Source of the DNA: Pleomorphovibrio marinus | GTDB lineage: Bacteria; Bacteroidota; Bacteroidia; Cytophagales; Cyclobacteriaceae | Assembly: GCF_003347495.1 (NCBI RefSeq) | Contig: NZ_QCXY01000009.1 | Coordinates: 186,001 to 250,000 of the forward strand | DNA: 64,000 bases | Direction of reading: 5' to 3' | Shown: in pieces, positions 9,569 to 18,223 of the stretch | How positions within the stretch are numbered: position 1 is the stretch's first letter | Layout of the letters: each line of letters opens with the position of its first letter | The notes under the pieces: model-generated | Told to the model about the DNA's origin: nothing | What the model saw: only the letters and a program-made list of their open reading frames with translations | Databases searched by the model: none | Position numbers and translations under genes: made by a program

Positions 9569-10362
9569 TTTAATACCCTTACTTTTTTTGATCATATGTT
9601 ATTAGAATACTCCATGGATCCAAATGTCTGCTTGACTTTAATGGTTTCCCCCTGTATCTGTCCTGAAATTGTTGGGGAAATAACCCTATTCCTTTTCGGT
9701 TAAAACTGAGTTTGATTTGTAGTTACTTTAAGACCGGAATTGGGCAAAACTAAGGTGCATATTCCGGAGGTTTAGCTAATCCCCGGAATCTTTGGCCATC
9801 CCTTTGGGCCTGAAGGCCAAGAACTCATTCCCTATCCCCTATTTAAAACTGGGGGCCATAATATCGTTCATACCTAACTGCACTGGGGGATTGTTCGTTT
9901 CTCACCCTTTGGTAATGTTCCTTCACAAGACCTAGACCCACATTAATCATCAAAAAAAATATCAAAACTCAAAAAGCACTGTTAGGTGTGACCGGTCTTG
10001 TAACTACGGTGTTTACCCAATAAATTCGGAGATATAACAACAAAAGATAAAGAGCATAGGGCCCCACGACCGATATCCCCAATGCATCAACCAGGGGATG
10101 GAACAGGATGAGTGACAGGATACCGCCTCGATGTAGGTGGCTATGTGGAGGTTTGTTTATCCTCGGCCAAAACCTAAATTCATCTCAGTAATACCCCACG
10201 GTAATAATCCCGATTGCTACCGACGGCAATGAAATCATTCCTAATACACCTAGCAACCCTGTAGCACCCGTTCCAAATATGGGGTTGCCTTTTTACCAAA
10301 ATACCTTTGGAGGGGATTTAAAAAGTTTGAATATTGACTTTGGATAAACCTTTATAACCAAT
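9569..10362. other. 794-base gap with decayed coding remnants
   Basis: No intact gene. On the minus strand, 9597-9704 reads as a 35-codon tail (including TISGQIQGETIKVKQTFG) that is closed off upstream by a stop, which looks like the C-terminal end of a lost protein. 9969-10286 carries hydrophobic fragments listed separately. The stretch 9705-9960 shows nothing I recognise. The promoter of the downstream glycosidase should lie in the last 100 bases; TATTGACTTTGG near 10331 is a loose candidate only. Confidence 0.4.
9969..10286 (-). pseudogene. Remnant of an integral membrane protein gene
   Basis: Two minus-strand stretches read like membrane helices but are separated by stops. 10286 down to 10185 reads NPIFGTGATGLLGVLG, then a hydrophobic run ending GIITVGYY and a stop. 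About 10140 down to 9969 reads GGILSLILFHPLVDALG, then VVGPYALYLLLLYLRIYW and a stop. They are in different frames, and upstream of the first is another stop. The composition is far from random, which suggests a decayed transporter or permease gene. I cannot name the family, and a pair of chance hydrophobic reading frames is not excluded. Confidence 0.35.
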
Positions 10363-11898
10363 ATGCTAGTAAGTTTCACAAGTGTAACCTACCATAGGCG
10401 AACTATTTGCCTCATTACCCTCCTTTTGGTCTTTGCACTAAACGGCTATTCCAAAGATTATGACATCCTGGATTATGGTGCCGAAGATGGGAAGAAGTCC
10501 ACGGAGGCCATCCAAGACGCTATTGACCTCTGCCACTCAGAAGGGGGAGGCAGGGTGATTGTTCCCCAAGGTCGCTTTATCACTGGTACCTTGGTCTTAA
10601 AAGATTTTGTGCTTCTCCATTTGGAGCAGGGAGCCATCTTAGAAGGAAGCCTGGACAGAGAGGACTACCTACAAACATTCAGGCTGCATGGAATGGTTTT
10701 CGCAGAAGATGCCACTAACATCGGCATTACCGGCTCAGGAACCATCCAGGCCAACGGTATTCATTTTTATGACACTACTGCAAACCATACCTATGAAGAA
10801 TTTGACAGGAAACTCACCCGACAAGGGCTAGATTATATGCCCGAAGGAGAGTTTTATTCGGACGGGCCCTATAAAAGGCTTCCCAAGCCAGGGATGACAC
10901 TCTCCTTTTTTCATTGTAGCCAGTTGACCCTAAAGGATTTCACCTTATTGGATTCCCCATCCTGGGCCATTCGTATGGCCTATGTGGAAGAAGCTTCAGT
11001 GGATAATATTAGGATCTTCAATAACTTGATGATACCGAACAGTGACGGCATACACTTAACCGCCTCTAGAAACGTGAGGATCAACAACTGCCATATCCGA
11101 GGAGGGGATGATGCAATTGTGATGACGGGTTTTGCAATAGAAGAGGATGTCCCGGACTTTGACCCTGAGGTTCAAAAAGCCACCAAATATGGCAACAAAT
11201 CCGAGTATGCGGAAAACCTGATTGTCACTAACTGTCAACTCCAATCCAGGTCTGCTGGAATAAGGGTGGGATATGGGCAGCACCCCATCCGGAGGTGTAC
11301 TTTTTCCAACATTCAAATTTATGGGTCGAACAGGGGCATTGGTATCTTTGCCCATGATAAAAGCCACATTGAAGAATTACACTTTTCCAATATCAGCATA
11401 GAAACCCGCTTGCACAATGGGCAGTGGTGGGGGAATGCCGAACCCATTCATCTATCGGCAGTGTCCAGGTTCCCGGGTCTAAGTGCCGGGAGCATCAAAG
11501 ACGTTTACTTCCATCAGATTACTATGGTAGGTGAGCATGGAATCAACCTATATGGATTGGAAGACAGTCCACTGGAAAACATCCATATGAGCAGGATGAA
11601 ACTTCTTATCACCAAAGGGGTAGAAACAGAAAGCTATGGAGGTAACTTTGACCTCCGGCCGGTGGCCGATCCCCAACTAAGGCTTTTCAAACACGACATC
11701 CCTGGGCTGTATGCCCAAAATGTGAATGGGCTGTACCTGGATCATTTTCATTTGGAATGGGGTGAAGACCTCCCAAGTTTTTTCACACACGGGATTTGGC
11801 TAAAAGATGTAAGCGGATTTGAAAAGGTAAATGTTAACAGCCCACATAATCCAGGTAGTAAGGATGGAAAACCTATTTATCGCAATCAACCCGATTAA
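10363..11898 (+). CDS. Exported glycoside hydrolase family 28-type protein (polygalacturonase/rhamnogalacturonase-like)
   Basis: A 511-residue protein with an N-terminal signal (basic TYHRR, then a hydrophobic stretch to about residue 29). The mature part begins DILDYGAEDGKKSTEAIQDAI, read as DYGAEDGK plus TEAIQDAID, followed by GGGRVIVPQGRFITGTL, the standard pectin-lyase-fold opening of GH28. Active-site-like acids are in IPNSDGIHL (about residue 228) and RGGDDAIVM (about residue 247). The canonical GHG and RIK motifs are replaced by GIRVGYG and GIGIFAHD, so it belongs to a divergent clade and its substrate is unsure. It is likely periplasmic or secreted and acts on pectic or similar acidic polysaccharide. 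It stands alone with decayed DNA upstream. Confidence 0.82.
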   Translation: MLVSFTSVTYHRRTICLITLLLVFALNGYSKDYDILDYGAEDGKKSTEAIQDAIDLCHSEGGGRVIVPQGRFITGTLVLKDFVLLHLEQGAILEGSLDREDYLQTFRLHGMVFAEDATNIGITGSGTIQANGIHFYDTTANHTYEEFDRKLTRQGLDYMPEGEFYSDGPYKRLPKPGMTLSFFHCSQLTLKDFTLLDSPSWAIRMAYVEEASVDNIRIFNNLMIPNSDGIHLTASRNVRINNCHIRGGDDAIVMTGFAIEEDVPDFDPEVQKATKYGNKSEYAENLIVTNCQLQSRSAGIRVGYGQHPIRRCTFSNIQIYGSNRGIGIFAHDKSHIEELHFSNISIETRLHNGQWWGNAEPIHLSAVSRFPGLSAGSIKDVYFHQITMVGEHGINLYGLEDSPLENIHMSRMKLLITKGVETESYGGNFDLRPVADPQLRLFKHDIPGLYAQNVNGLYLDHFHLEWGEDLPSFFTHGIWLKDVSGFEKVNVNSPHNPGSKDGKPIYRNQPD

Positions 11899-12143
11899 TC
11901 TAATTTGGAAAGCTTCACGCATATTAAAAGCAGTTCTTGTAAAATGTAATTGCAAATACGGTTATTCCATTTCATGGGAGTAGGAGTACATCCCGCCCCT
12001 AGCGGGACTGGCATCCTAGTGACACCATTTTTCCGGCTACCCATATTTGATGCTTGACGACACAGATCAACACCAGCCGAATACATTGATATTCTTGGGT
12101 TTTGCGCTTTTTCGATGTTCCTAAATCCTATACGAGCTCATTA

Positions 12144-12168
12144 GGGTGCCAAGTCTTTGTGAGCACCC
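12144..12168. terminator. Possible hairpin between convergent genes
   Basis: GGGTGC (12144-12149) and GCACCC (12163-12168) can pair around a 13-base loop, 7 bases beyond the stop of the minus-strand permease gene and in the gap shared with the plus-strand glycosidase. No T tract follows on either strand, so this is only a candidate. The rest of 11899-12143 shows nothing firm. Confidence 0.35.
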
Positions 12169-12175
12169 CTCAATT

Positions 12176-14695
12176 TCAATCCCTCAAAACCTCCATGGTA
12201 GAGGTTTTTAATATATCCCGGCTGTTCCACCACCCAAGAAAAACGGTAAGCGCAGTGATCCCCAAATAGACCGCACCCAACAAGGCCCATTCCATCCTAA
12301 ACGGGATCTCAAAGGTATAGATGCTCAACAGGGCTGCGGCAATGATGGAAAGCAATATACCGCTCAAGGCTGCGAGACTACCTAGAAAAAGGTATTCCAG
12401 GGTGTTTATTTTCACCAAGACCTTTGTCCCAGCCCCTATCGTGCGCAAAAGGATGTTCTCTTTGATTCGCTGAAACTTGCTGATGATCAAAGAGGAAATG
12501 AGTACCAAAACTCCAGTGATGATACTGAACAAGGCCATAAATTGAATAACAAAACTGATTTTTCCCAAAATCTCCTCCAAGGTGTCCACTATGGTCGCCA
12601 AATTGATTACCGACACATTGGGGAAATCCCTGACTATCTCGTTTTGCAGGTTAGCGGCTTCTTGGTCCGAACCGGTTTTGGTAATAAGCACATGGAACTT
12701 TGGGGCATTCTCCAGTACCTTTTCGGGAAACACCACCAAGAAATTGGTGGACACCTGCCGAAAATTCACGTCCCTATAGCTGCCCACATAGGTGGTCATG
12801 GGTCTCCCCTGCACGTTGAATACTATTTCATCCCCTATCTCCAGCCGATTCCGTTCCGCATAACCCTTTTCCAGCGAGACAAAAATGGAATCCCCAGGCT
12901 CAAGGTAGGGAACCAACTCCCCTTTCACAATGCGTTCGGAAGAGATAAGCTCATCCCTATAGGTGACCCTGAACTCCCTGTTGTATAGGCCACCCGATCT
13001 TTTTTCCTCTTCCGGAAGTTGCTCATTTACTCTTTTATTGATCCCATTTACCGCATTTAGGCGCATGGTGACAATAGGAACCTCCTGCAAAATGGGCAGA
13101 TCCGCATCGGTGAGTTTTTGGCTAACCGCCTCCACCTGGGAGGTCTGAATATCAAAAAACAGCATATTGGGCTGGTCTTCCTTATCGGCAAAGCGTACCT
13201 CGTCCAGAAGCTGGTATTGCACAAAAAACAAGGTGGAAATCATGGCAGTACCCAATCCTATTGTGGCAATAAGGGCCACTGTTTGGTTGTTGGGCCTATA
13301 AAGGTTCGCCAAAGCCTGTCTGAAAGGGTAGGCCATCCACAAGGGAAGAAAGCGCTTTACCAACTTCATAATCCCAAGAGCAATCATCCATAGCAATCCA
13401 AAAGCAAAAAAAACATACCCGGTAAACCAAAACGTCTGCTCCCAATTGCGGAGCAGGTAATAACTAAACCCCACCATAAACAGTACAATGAGACCAACCA
13501 CCGCCCAACGCAGGGGATCCTTGCCAAATCGGATAGTGGCTGCCTCTGGGCGAAGCGTCATCATGGGCGATACCGTACGAATCTTGAGCAAGGGTATCAA
13601 CGCGAATAGCAAACTGATAAGAATTCCGGTTCCGGTTCCCAGCATTATGGCACTCCAGGACAACTCCACGGTAACTTCCACTGGTAAGAAATCGCTAAAA
13701 ACTAAAGGCAAAACGTATTGCAATGCCGTTCCCAAACCCGCTCCTACCAAGGATCCAATACCACCCATGATAAAAATCTGCATAAGATAAATACCAAAGA
13801 TCTTCGCAGCTGTCACACCTAGGCATCTTAACACTGCCACTGAAGGCAGCTTTTCCTTTACGAAAACGTTAATGGCTGATGCCACGCCTACACACCCCAA
13901 CAGCACCGCAATAAAGGCAACCAGACTGAGAAAGTTGGAAAGGTTGCCGAAAGAACGGCCCGTGGACTGCTTTCTGGCCTCCACATCTTCGTACCGTATA
14001 CCCTCCTCTTCCCAATGCTCCTTGTAAGCCTCAATGATTTCCGGAGCATCTTCCTGACCCGTCAAGGCAAAATATCGAAGGTAATTTACCCGGCTACCGA
14101 ATTGTACCAATCCCGTTTCCTCCAGGTATTCCATGGGAATGTAAACCGCCGGAGCCACGGTAGCGGTGATACCCGTCTGTCCGGGGACTTTTGTAAGTGC
14201 CCCGGCTATTTCGAACACCACTTCCCCCACCTTTATGGAATCCCCTACCTTTGCGTCAAATTGTTTGAGCAGCAACTGCTCCACCAGGGCTTTCTTTCCC
14301 CCAGCCCTAAAATCGGATTCACTCTGCTCAGGTTCAGCCTCAAAACTTCCATAAAATGGGAAATCCCCTTCCAGAGCCCTCACCTGGGTAAGCCTGCTTT
14401 CCCCTTTTCCCGGAAAAGCAACCATGGAAGCAAAATTGATTTCCCTGGCCCTTTCCGCCGAAAGGGTATCCAAATCATCAATCCCGAAATCCGCGTTATT
14501 GCTGAGGACCAGGTCGGCACCCAATAGCTCCTTGGCCTGCCTATCAATATCCTTTCTTAAATTGTCACCGAAGGAACTGATCGCCACCAATGCAGCAATG
14601 CCAGTAACTATGGCCGACACAAAAAGCACCAGCTTGGTTCCCGTCTTTCGGAAGTCTCGGGCGGCCATTTTCAGCATCCATTTAGCATCAGCCAT
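12176..14695 (-). CDS. ABC transporter permease, FtsX/MacB type (COG3127, YbbP-like)
   Basis: An 839-residue permease. An N-terminal membrane segment (about 20-42) is followed by a periplasmic MacB-like domain, an FtsX core near 255-380, further helices, a second periplasmic domain (about 500-710) and a C-terminal FtsX core (about 720-830). This double-FtsX layout matches YbbP-type permeases, which work with a MacB/LolD-like ATPase and may handle lipoproteins, lipids or envelope stress through mechanotransmission; the substrate is unknown. It overlaps the ATPase gene by 8 bases. The divergent neighbour is a TesA-like esterase, as in E. coli ybbP-ybbA/tesA, which supports the family assignment. 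Confidence 0.88.
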   Translation of the reverse strand: MADAKWMLKMAARDFRKTGTKLVLFVSAIVTGIAALVAISSFGDNLRKDIDRQAKELLGADLVLSNNADFGIDDLDTLSAERAREINFASMVAFPGKGESRLTQVRALEGDFPFYGSFEAEPEQSESDFRAGGKKALVEQLLLKQFDAKVGDSIKVGEVVFEIAGALTKVPGQTGITATVAPAVYIPMEYLEETGLVQFGSRVNYLRYFALTGQEDAPEIIEAYKEHWEEEGIRYEDVEARKQSTGRSFGNLSNFLSLVAFIAVLLGCVGVASAINVFVKEKLPSVAVLRCLGVTAAKIFGIYLMQIFIMGGIGSLVGAGLGTALQYVLPLVFSDFLPVEVTVELSWSAIMLGTGTGILISLLFALIPLLKIRTVSPMMTLRPEAATIRFGKDPLRWAVVGLIVLFMVGFSYYLLRNWEQTFWFTGYVFFAFGLLWMIALGIMKLVKRFLPLWMAYPFRQALANLYRPNNQTVALIATIGLGTAMISTLFFVQYQLLDEVRFADKEDQPNMLFFDIQTSQVEAVSQKLTDADLPILQEVPIVTMRLNAVNGINKRVNEQLPEEEKRSGGLYNREFRVTYRDELISSERIVKGELVPYLEPGDSIFVSLEKGYAERNRLEIGDEIVFNVQGRPMTTYVGSYRDVNFRQVSTNFLVVFPEKVLENAPKFHVLITKTGSDQEAANLQNEIVRDFPNVSVINLATIVDTLEEILGKISFVIQFMALFSIITGVLVLISSLIISKFQRIKENILLRTIGAGTKVLVKINTLEYLFLGSLAALSGILLSIIAAALLSIYTFEIPFRMEWALLGAVYLGITALTVFLGWWNSRDILKTSTMEVLRD

Positions 14696-15365
14696 GGGTA
14701 ACCTCCTGTAGTTTTCCGCCTTTTATATTTATAATCTGTTGGGTCTTTTGGGCGAGCTCAAGGTCGTGGGTGACCAAAATCAGCGTGGTACCCTTCTCTT
14801 CGTTTAGCTTGAAAATAAGTCCCTCTATCATTTCTCCAGTTTCGGTGTCCAGATTTCCTGTGGGTTCATCTGCAAATAGGATTTTCGGTTCATTGGCAAA
14901 GGCTCTGGCAATGGACACCCGCTGCTGCTCTCCTCCCGAAAGCTGGGTAGGATAATGAGTGGCCCGGTCTGCCAATCCCACCTGATCTAACAGGTTCAGA
15001 GCCACCTTCTGGGCATCTTTTCTGCCCTTAAGTTCTAGTGGCACCATGACGTTTTCCAGTGCGGTAAGGGTAGGTAAAAGTTGAAAGTTCTGAAAAATAA
15101 AGCCAACGGATCGATTTCTCAGCAGGGCCCTTTGGTCTTCACTCATTTTTTCCAAGGGCTCCCCGTCCAACAGCACCGAACCGGCACTGGCTGTGTCCAG
15201 CCCTGCGCACAACCCAAGTAGAGTGGTTTTACCGCTCCCAGAAGGGCCTACGATGGAAAGGGTTTCCCCCGGCATCACTTCAAAAGTCACCCCATCCAAC
15301 ACGGTCAACTTTCTATTGCCGCTTTGGTAGGTTTTCGTTAAATTTTGGACTTGTAATATGTTCAT
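14688..15365 (-). CDS. ABC transporter ATP-binding protein (COG4181, YbbA-like)
   Basis: A 225-residue ATPase of the LolD/MacB/FtsE group. Walker A is GPSGSGKTT, the Q-loop is in FIFQNFQLLPTLTALENV, the signature is LSGGEQQRVSIARA, Walker B is ILFADEPTGNLD and the switch His is in LVTHD. It should power the adjacent FtsX-type permease at the cytoplasmic face. I prefer ATG at 15365 (MNILQVQNLTKTY), where the family domain starts; an in-frame ATG at 15395 would add ten residues. The start lies about 90 bases from the divergent esterase, so the two promoters share that short region. Confidence 0.9.
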   Translation of the reverse strand: MNILQVQNLTKTYQSGNRKLTVLDGVTFEVMPGETLSIVGPSGSGKTTLLGLCAGLDTASAGSVLLDGEPLEKMSEDQRALLRNRSVGFIFQNFQLLPTLTALENVMVPLELKGRKDAQKVALNLLDQVGLADRATHYPTQLSGGEQQRVSIARAFANEPKILFADEPTGNLDTETGEMIEGLIFKLNEEKGTTLILVTHDLELAQKTQQIINIKGGKLQEVTHG

Positions 15366-15458
15366 CTTTGACGGATAAAAATCTTCGTTCCCCATCTAAC
15401 AAAATATCACCTGTATTTAGTTTAACACAGGCTTATAAAATTTCAACACTTGATACCT

Positions 15459-16139
15459 ATGCAAAAATATCAAATTGGGTTCTCCAACCTTTTCCTCTTC
15501 CTAGCACTCTTGCTTTTTCATTGCGGCAAAACAGATACTCAGCAAGACTCTATCAGGGAAGAGGAGTATGAGGAACAGTCCGCGAATGAAGAACAACTGA
15601 TCCTGTTTTTTGGCAACAGCCTTACCGCAGGATATGGGATAGAAGAAGAGGATGCCTATCCTGCACTTATACAGGAGAAAATAGACAGTCTAGAATTAGG
15701 ATATAGGGTGATAAACGGGGGACTTAGCGGGGAAACCACTGCTAGTGGCCTCAATCGATTGGATTGGTTTCTGGAAGTAGAACCAACAATTTTCGTGTTG
15801 GAATTAGGAGGTAATGATGGACTTAGGGGTATTTCTGTGCAGGAGACAAGGAAAAACCTCAAGGCCATGATAGCTCATGTGAGGGAGGAGCATCCTTCCA
15901 CAAAAATAGTATTGGCCGGCATGCAGATCCCTCCAAATATGGGGGCGGAATATACCGAGTCCTTCCGGTTTATGTATGAAGAAATAGCCCAAGAAGAAGA
16001 AGTGGAATTGATCCCCTTCTTGTTGGAAGGGGTAGCGGGAGACCGGAACCTTAACCTACCCGACGGCATACACCCCACAGAAGAAGGTCATAAAATAGTG
16101 GCGGAGACGGTTTGGGAATACCTTTTTCCACTTCTTTGA
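15459..16139 (+). CDS. tesA: SGNH-hydrolase lipoprotein (TesA-like arylesterase/lysophospholipase L1)
   Basis: A 226-residue lipoprotein with a short signal ending LLLFHC (Cys near residue 24). SGNH blocks are all present: FFGNSLTAGYG (block I, with GNS instead of the usual GDS), NGGLSGETT (block II), ELGGNDGLRG (block III) and DGIHPTEEGH (block V, the Asp/His of the triad). Family members hydrolyse acyl-CoA, lysophospholipids and aryl esters; here the enzyme would act at the envelope. I use ATG at 15459 instead of the TTG at 15450. It is divergent from the COG4181/COG3127 transporter genes, a partnership conserved over large evolutionary distance. Confidence 0.88.
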   Translation: MQKYQIGFSNLFLFLALLLFHCGKTDTQQDSIREEEYEEQSANEEQLILFFGNSLTAGYGIEEEDAYPALIQEKIDSLELGYRVINGGLSGETTASGLNRLDWFLEVEPTIFVLELGGNDGLRGISVQETRKNLKAMIAHVREEHPSTKIVLAGMQIPPNMGAEYTESFRFMYEEIAQEEEVELIPFLLEGVAGDRNLNLPDGIHPTEEGHKIVAETVWEYLFPLL

Positions 16140-16146
16140 GTCGGTA

Positions 16147-16176
16147 ACTTTTCCAAAGTTCCAAACTTGGAAAAGT
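16147..16176 (+). terminator. Hairpin after the esterase gene
   Basis: A perfect 10-bp inverted repeat, ACTTTTCCAA (16147-16156) with TTGGAAAAGT (16167-16176), starts 7 bases after the stop. There is no T tract behind it, so it may stabilise or partly terminate the transcript. The remaining 16177-16368 is AT-rich and should contain the promoter of the dehydrogenase operon. Confidence 0.45.
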
Positions 16177-16368
16177 GGTGGGTGAATGGAAAACCCCTGA
16201 AAATTCAAAAATTATAAACCAAAACCATTGCTTATGGCCTGAATGTCCCTAAAACTAGTATATTAAGGGGATGATGCCCTTTAGACAGGGATGGATGAAG
16301 GAGAAATCCTTTTATTTTCTGAAAAATTTATGTTAATTTTTCGGAAATTTTAAAAAAATTTAATCAAC

Positions 16369-18108
16369 ATGAGTATTCAGATAATATCGGCATCGGAAGA
16401 ATATGATGTAATCATCGTAGGGTCTGGTGCTGGGGGTGGTATGGCATCCAAAATCCTTTCAGAAGCTGGGCTTTCTGTGGCTGTGGTAGAGGCGGGAGCG
16501 GATTGGGATCCTGCAAAAGATTCCCACCGCACACAACTTCGTTTTCCCTGGGAATCCCCCAGGCGAGGTGCCAGCACGGTAAGGCCGTTTGGGGATTTTG
16601 ATGCTGCTATAGGAGGTTGGGAAATCGATGGAGAGCCCTATACCCGAGGAACTGGGAGTGAGTTCGACTGGTTCCGATCCCGCATGCTAGGAGGCCGTAC
16701 CAACCACTGGGGAAGGATATCCCTACGTTTTGGCCCCCTGGATTTCAAGAGAAAAGATTTTGATGGCCTAGGTGAAAACTGGCCAATAGGCTATGAGGAT
16801 GTAAAGCCATATTATGACAAAGTGGACAAACTCATAGGGGTATTTGGTTCCAAAGAGGGTATACACAATGAGCCGGACGGCTTTTTCCTACCCCCGCCAA
16901 AGCCTAGACTCCATGAACTTTATATAAAAAAGGGGGCGGATAAAGCCAATATACCCATGATCCCTTCTCGACTTTCTATACTTACCAGACCAGTCAACAA
17001 TGAAAGAGGGGCATGCTTCTTCTGTAGCCAGTGTAACCGAGGTTGCCAGGTATACGGCGACTTTTCGGCTGGTACCTGCTTGGTAAAGCCTGCCCTGAAG
17101 AAAGGCACGGTGGATCTCTATACCCACGCAATGGTAAGAAAAGTAACTTCCAATGACCAGGGTGAAGCCACAGGTGTTTCCTACGTGAGCAAGGTGGACA
17201 TGAAAGAGTACAAACTTAAGTCCAGGGTGGTGGTTTTGGGCGCTTCAGCTTGTGAATCCGCCAGGATCATGTTAAATTCCACTTCCAAGTCCCACCCAAA
17301 TGGATTGGGGAATAGCAGTGGGTATGTGGGTAGGTACCTGCATGATTCCACTGGTGCAGATAGGATGGGGATACTGCCGGAAATGTTTGGCAGGGACCGG
17401 TATAATGAAGATGGAGTAGGTGGAATGCATATGTACACCCCCTGGTGGCTCAATGAAAAAAACCTGGATTTTGCGCGGGGCTACCATATCGAATATTGGG
17501 GCGGGATGGGCATGCCTTCTTATGGCTTCGGTCAAGGTATGGACAACATGCGCCGCTATATTGTGGATGAATTTGGAAAGCCTAGTGCTGCAGGAGGATA
17601 TGGTGAGGGTTTGAAGAAGGATATCAGGAGGTTCTACGGTGCTACCGTAGGCATGTCCGGACGTGGGGAAAGCATACCCCAATACAACAACTACTGCGAA
17701 ATTGACAACAGCGTGGTGGACAAATACGGGATTCCCGTCCTCAAATTCCATTATAAATGGACTGACCAAGAATTAAACCAGGCAAAACACATGCACGAGA
17801 CCTTTGAGGAAATTTTGACTAATATGGGTGCGAAAATAATGGGGGACAAACCAGGCAAAGAAAGTAATTATGGTCTGCATAAGCCGGGCAGGATCATCCA
17901 CGAGGTGGGCACAACCCGAATGGGGAACGACCCAAACACCTCGGTGTTGAATCAATACGCTCAAGCCCATGACTGTAAGAACCTTTTCGTGGTGGATGGT
18001 GGCTCCTTTGTGTCCCAGGCAGATAAAAACCCTACTTGGACCATACTTGCGCTCTCTTGGAGGACTTCGGAATATATAGCCGACCAGTTGAAAAAGAAAA
18101 ATATATAA
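16369..18108 (+). CDS. GMC-family FAD dehydrogenase, large subunit (gluconate/glucoside dehydrogenase type)
   Basis: A 579-residue flavoprotein. The N-terminal dinucleotide motif VIIVGSGAGGGMAS (about 14-27) binds FAD, RMLGGRTNHWGR matches the GMC motif near residue 104, and the C-terminal HEVGTTRMG with DKNPTWTI supplies the catalytic His/Asn region. Around residues 215-225, the pattern CFFCSQCNRGC resembles the [3Fe-4S]-binding cysteines of FAD-glucose dehydrogenases. It lacks a signal peptide; the following gene encodes a small subunit with a Tat-like signal, so the pair is probably exported together. Related enzymes oxidise gluconate, sorbitol, glucose or the C3 position of glucosides; the substrate here cannot be read from sequence. 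Confidence 0.88.
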   Translation: MSIQIISASEEYDVIIVGSGAGGGMASKILSEAGLSVAVVEAGADWDPAKDSHRTQLRFPWESPRRGASTVRPFGDFDAAIGGWEIDGEPYTRGTGSEFDWFRSRMLGGRTNHWGRISLRFGPLDFKRKDFDGLGENWPIGYEDVKPYYDKVDKLIGVFGSKEGIHNEPDGFFLPPPKPRLHELYIKKGADKANIPMIPSRLSILTRPVNNERGACFFCSQCNRGCQVYGDFSAGTCLVKPALKKGTVDLYTHAMVRKVTSNDQGEATGVSYVSKVDMKEYKLKSRVVVLGASACESARIMLNSTSKSHPNGLGNSSGYVGRYLHDSTGADRMGILPEMFGRDRYNEDGVGGMHMYTPWWLNEKNLDFARGYHIEYWGGMGMPSYGFGQGMDNMRRYIVDEFGKPSAAGGYGEGLKKDIRRFYGATVGMSGRGESIPQYNNYCEIDNSVVDKYGIPVLKFHYKWTDQELNQAKHMHETFEEILTNMGAKIMGDKPGKESNYGLHKPGRIIHEVGTTRMGNDPNTSVLNQYAQAHDCKNLFVVDGGSFVSQADKNPTWTILALSWRTSEYIADQLKKKNI

Positions 18109-18129
18109 CATATGAAATCGAGCATGACG

Positions 18130-18190
18130 CAAGCGACGCACGGAGGGATGATTAAGATTGCGAGATTCCCCCGAAACGAGTTCGGGGCAG
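18130..18190. repeat. REP-like palindromic intergenic element
   Basis: Inside the 115-base gap of the dehydrogenase operon, CCCCGAA (18169-18175) and TTCGGGG (18181-18187) form a 7-bp stem with loop ACGAG. Its flanks (ACGCAAGCGACGCACGGAGG) are GC-rich and unlike the AT-rich gaps elsewhere. This resembles the dispersed palindromes often seen in Bacteroidota genomes. No second copy was found in this window, so the repeat status rests on resemblance only. Confidence 0.5.
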
Positions 18191-18223
18191 GCTATCTGAC
18201 CACTGAAAAACAATTATAAACAG

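Noticed and set aside
11895-12086. 63-codon minus-strand reading frame after the glycosidase gene
   Set aside because: No family feature or partner; the sequence looks like non-coding, possibly repetitive DNA.
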